From Clostridium aquiflavi (GTDB lineage: Bacteria; Bacillota; Clostridia; Clostridiales; Clostridiaceae), in NCBI RefSeq assembly GCF_031344075.1, contig NZ_JAVJAN010000007.1:1-64000 (forward strand): a stretch of 64,000 nucleotides of DNA, read 5' to 3'. Below, in pieces: positions 61,464 through 64,000 of the stretch. Each line of letters opens with the position of its first letter. Positions within the stretch are counted from its first letter, which is position 1. The notes under the pieces were generated by a model. The model made no database searches. It saw only the letters and a program-made list of their open reading frames with translations, and was not told where the DNA came from. The translations under genes were made by a program, and so were the position numbers.

Positions 61464-61823
61464 TTATTCTTCTGATCCTACTGATTCTTGATAATAAGCT
61501 GATACTCTGTCGAATTCTTCTTCGTCAGGAACTACAAGTTCTTCTCCATCAACTCTAAAAAGATACATTGAACCATCTTCAGCATTTTCAGCTAATACGT
61601 ATTCTTTTCCTTCAACTTCGAATGCATCAACGATTGGACATGAAACTACATTTCCGTTATCGTCTTCTAAATCTACAACGAAAGATTCTTCTTCTCCACA
61701 TCCGCATCCACAGCCTTCATGATCATGGTCTCCACATCCACAACCTTCATGATCATGATCGTGTCCACCGCATCCACAAGTGTCGTGTTCTCCACATCCA
61801 CATTTTTCTAAATCTTTATCCAT
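61464..61823 (-). CDS. DUF1292 protein with a Cys/His/Gly-rich N-terminus
   Basis: A 119-residue protein. The first 45 residues are a repeat of CGCG and HDHD units (CGCGEHDTCGCGGHDHDHEG, then CGCGDHDHEGCGCGCGEE) with about a dozen Cys and eight His, a likely metal-binding tail. The rest, VVDLEDDNGNVVSCPIVDAF and EEEFDRVSAYYQE, is the DUF1292 domain of unknown function. GCAAGGAGG precedes the ATG. Confidence 0.85.
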   Translation of the reverse strand: MDKDLEKCGCGEHDTCGCGGHDHDHEGCGCGDHDHEGCGCGCGEEESFVVDLEDDNGNVVSCPIVDAFEVEGKEYVLAENAEDGSMYLFRVDGEELVVPDEEEFDRVSAYYQESVGSEE

Positions 61824-61972
61824 AATTTAATTATCCTCCTTGCTAACAACTGTTGCTTTCTTCCATACTAATTCTACCCTTAAATGACTAAAATTAAAAC
61901 CCCAAATAAAAATTATTTATTTTTTAGCTATTTTTTATTATTAAGCACAATTTAAACTTGTACCTGTAAAAT

Positions 61973-61988
61973 TTTACACCCCAGGGGT
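61973..61988. repeat. TTTACACCCCAGGGGT palindromic motif, copy 2
   Basis: Identical to 24510-24525, and also just beyond the T run of a minus-strand terminator (here that of PFOR) and 150 bases before the DUF1292 gene. Confidence 0.6.
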
Positions 61989-61993
61989 AAACA

Positions 61994-62027
61994 CAAAAAA
62001 AGGATGACCACTTCTTATGGTCACCCT
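61994..62027 (-). terminator. terminator of the pyruvate:ferredoxin oxidoreductase gene
   Basis: AGGATGACCA (62001-62010) pairs with TGGTCACCCT (62018-62027) with one wobble; on the minus strand TTTTTTT follows. It lies 28 bases after the PFOR stop codon. Confidence 0.92.
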
Positions 62028-62055
62028 TTTTTATTAAAACTTACTAAACATAATT

Positions 62056-64000
62056 CTATTGTTCAGCTAATTTCTTGTATCCTTCTAATCTTTCCATTGC
62101 ATCAGTGTAAGTCTTTTCAAATAATGCTTCTGCAGCTTCTGGGAATGCTTTAGCAAGTGAAGCGTATCTTACTTCACCCATTAAGAATTCTTTAAAGTCA
62201 GCAGTTGGAGCTTTAGAATCTAATGTGAATGGGTTCTTAGTTCCCTTTAATTCTGGGTTGAATCTGTACATTGCCCAGTATCCACATTCAGTTGCTCTCT
62301 TAGCTTCTAATTGGCTGTTACTCATACCAAGCTTAATTCCATGGTTTATACATGGAGCGTAAGCTATGATTAATGATGGTCCCTTGTAAGCTTCTGCTTC
62401 TGCAATAGCTTTAAGAACTTGATTTCTATCAGCTCCCATATTGATTTGAGCTACATATACGTAACCGTAAGTCATAGCCATCATTCCAAGGTCTTTCTTC
62501 TTAGTTCTCTTACCTGCAGCAGCAAATTTAGCTATTGCAGCTGTTGGTGTAGATTTAGAAGATTGTCCACCTGTGTTTGAGTAAACTTCTGTATCAAATA
62601 CAAATACATTTACATCTTCTCCTGAAGCAAGTACGTGGTCAACTCCACCGTATCCGATGTCGTAAGCCCAACCGTCTCCTCCGAAGATCCATTGAGATCT
62701 CTTAACGAAGTAGTCTTTTTCAGCTAAAATTTCTTTAGCAGCTTCTGTACCAGATTTTTCTAAAGCAGCAACTAATTTAGTAGCTCTATCTCTAGTTCCA
62801 GCACCTTCGTTCATGTTATCTAACCAATCTTGTAATTCAGCTTTAGCTGGATCATTGGCAGCTATAGCAGCTTCTGCTCTTTCTTGGATTCTTTCTCTTA
62901 TAGCTCTAACTCCTAAGAACATACCTAATCCATATTCAGCATTATCTTCGAATAATGAGTTAGCCCAAGCTGGACCATGTCCTTCTTTATTCTTAGTATA
63001 TGGAGTTGAAGGTGCAGATCCACCCCAGATTGATGAACATCCAGTTGCATTAGCGATCATCATTCTATCTCCAAATAATTGAGTTATAAGCTTAGCGTAT
63101 GGAGTTTCTCCACAACCAGCACAAGCTCCTGAGAATTCAAGTAATGGTTGCTCAAATTGGCTACCCTTTACTGTATTTTTGTTCATTGGGTTCTTTTTAG
63201 CTGATACTTCATCTACTAAGTAATCCCAAACTTCGATTTGATTGTGTTGGCTTTCTTGTGGTTTCATAACTAATGCTTTTCCTGGAGCAGGACAAATTTG
63301 AGCACAGTTTCCACAACCAGAACAATCTAGTGGTGCAACACCCATAGTGTAGAATAATTTTTCTTCACTCTTAAGAGCTTTAGCATCAACTATTGTTGCA
63401 TCAGCAGGTGCAGCATTCTTTTCTGCTTCATTTAATAATATTGGTCTTATAGAAGCATGTGGACATACTAATGAACATTGGTTACATTGAATACATTTTT
63501 CAGCATCCCATACAGGAACATTAACTGCAATTCCTCTCTTTTCGAATGCTGCAGTACCAGCTTCAAATGTACCATCTTCCATTCCAACGAAAGCAGAAAC
63601 TGGAAGAGAATCTCCTTCTTGTCTGTTCATTGGAACAACTATATTCTTAACGAATTCTGAAGCATTCTTAAGTGGAGCTACTTCTTCGTCTTTAACAGTC
63701 TTCCAAGCTTCTGGAATCTTGATTTCAACGATAGATTCAACACCCTTATCGATTGCTGCGTTGTTCATATTAACAACTTTTTCACCCTTCTTACCATAAG
63801 AAGTTACAACTGAGTCTTTTAAGTATTTAACAGCATCTTCAACTGGGATAATGTTAGCTAACTTGAAGAAAGCTGATTGCATTATCATGTTGATTCTTCC
63901 GCCAAGACCTATTTCTTGAGCTATAGCAACAGCATTTAAAGTATAGAACTTAATATTGTTGTTTGCCATAAATCTCTTATATGCAGCAGGTAACTTTTCT
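62056..64000 (-). CDS. pyruvate:ferredoxin oxidoreductase, C-terminal part (runs off the window)
   Basis: Oxidises pyruvate to acetyl-CoA and CO2 with ferredoxin as acceptor, a central step of clostridial fermentation. The visible part (about 648 residues of a usual 1170) starts in the gamma-type domain and has two 4Fe-4S motifs (CIQCNQCSLVCPH and CSGCGNCAQICPAPGKA), and the thiamine diphosphate domain (CAGCGETPYAKLITQLFGDR, NATGCSSIWGGSAPSTPY, GGDGWAYDIGYGGVDH). The open frame continues past the edge without a start, so the gene is cut, not short. Confidence 0.96.
   Translation of the reverse strand, partial: EKLPAAYKRFMANNNIKFYTLNAVAIAQEIGLGGRINMIMQSAFFKLANIIPVEDAVKYLKDSVVTSYGKKGEKVVNMNNAAIDKGVESIVEIKIPEAWKTVKDEEVAPLKNASEFVKNIVVPMNRQEGDSLPVSAFVGMEDGTFEAGTAAFEKRGIAVNVPVWDAEKCIQCNQCSLVCPHASIRPILLNEAEKNAAPADATIVDAKALKSEEKLFYTMGVAPLDCSGCGNCAQICPAPGKALVMKPQESQHNQIEVWDYLVDEVSAKKNPMNKNTVKGSQFEQPLLEFSGACAGCGETPYAKLITQLFGDRMMIANATGCSSIWGGSAPSTPYTKNKEGHGPAWANSLFEDNAEYGLGMFLGVRAIRERIQERAEAAIAANDPAKAELQDWLDNMNEGAGTRDRATKLVAALEKSGTEAAKEILAEKDYFVKRSQWIFGGDGWAYDIGYGGVDHVLASGEDVNVFVFDTEVYSNTGGQSSKSTPTAAIAKFAAAGKRTKKKDLGMMAMTYGYVYVAQINMGADRNQVLKAIAEAEAYKGPSLIIAYAPCINHGIKLGMSNSQLEAKRATECGYWAMYRFNPELKGTKNPFTLDSKAPTADFKEFLMGEVRYASLAKAFPEAAEALFEKTYTDAMERLEGYKKLAEQ

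Overview
The window comes from a motile, anaerobic, low-G+C Firmicute, most likely Clostridium sensu stricto. The DNA is very AT-rich, the ribosome binding sites are strong (AGGAGG type), and the flagellar and chemotaxis genes have the clostridial set and order (FliY, CheC/CheD, FliW/CsrA, Maf, YjfB, FapA). A pyruvate:ferredoxin oxidoreductase runs off the right edge. Almost everything is on the minus strand, so operons read from high to low coordinates.

Layout, left to right. (1) 1-9351: the basal body and hook operon flgB-flgC-fliE-fliF-fliG-fliH-fliI-fliJ-fliK-flgD-(TIGR02530-type gene)-flgE. (2) 9777-23175: a 13.4 kb mobile element of visibly higher G+C. Its left half (minus strand) is an HTH regulator, a type I restriction-modification operon hsdM-hsdS-hsdR, a small 3-TM membrane protein and a TIR-like protein. 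Its right half (plus strand) is a P4-type primase/helicase, a lone HK97-type major capsid protein, a TnpW-like protein and a large serine recombinase. (3) 23176-24411: a sigma-A promoter with a c-di-GMP-I (GEMM-I) riboswitch facing left, then a minor flagellin-like gene. (4) 24586-37452: a flagellin glycosylation island (pseudaminic-type nonulosonate genes pseB/F/G/I, a formyltransferase, a FemAB-like acyltransferase, a methyltransferase, a second sugar block, and the Maf transferase). (5) 37537-47385: flagellin, yjfB, a fliT-like gene, fliD, fliS, flaG, csrA, fliW, flgL, flgK, flgN, flgM. (6) 47745-58204: fliY, fliM, cheW, cheY, cheC, cheA, cheR, cheB, cheD, cheW, fapA. (7) 58284-64000: metabolic genes (a class IV aminotransferase, a HAD phosphatase, a class I aminotransferase, a DUF1292 protein with a Cys/His-rich N-terminus, and PFOR).

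Main observation. The mobile element appears to sit inside the expression platform of the c-di-GMP riboswitch that would normally control the flgB operon. Joining the two flanks at a shared GA dinucleotide (9775-9776 and 23174-23175) rebuilds a hairpin (arms AACTACTC and GGGTGGTT, loop TTTTAG) followed by a T run, which is what a riboswitch terminator looks like. GA is the crossover dinucleotide known for TndX/TnpX-type large serine recombinases. The insertion splits the terminator and separates the promoter and aptamer from flgB by 13.4 kb. The same element pairs a capsid gene that lacks the usual N-terminal scaffold domain with a primase and a defence cargo (type I R-M plus a TIR/membrane-protein pair). 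It may be a minimal satellite or a shrunken prophage.

Regulation visible elsewhere: well-formed sigma-28 (SigD) promoters before both flagellin genes and flgM, CsrA-type ACATGGATGT sites in the flagellin and flgK leaders next to a csrA-fliW pair, and several intrinsic terminators. No tRNA, rRNA or CRISPR array was seen.
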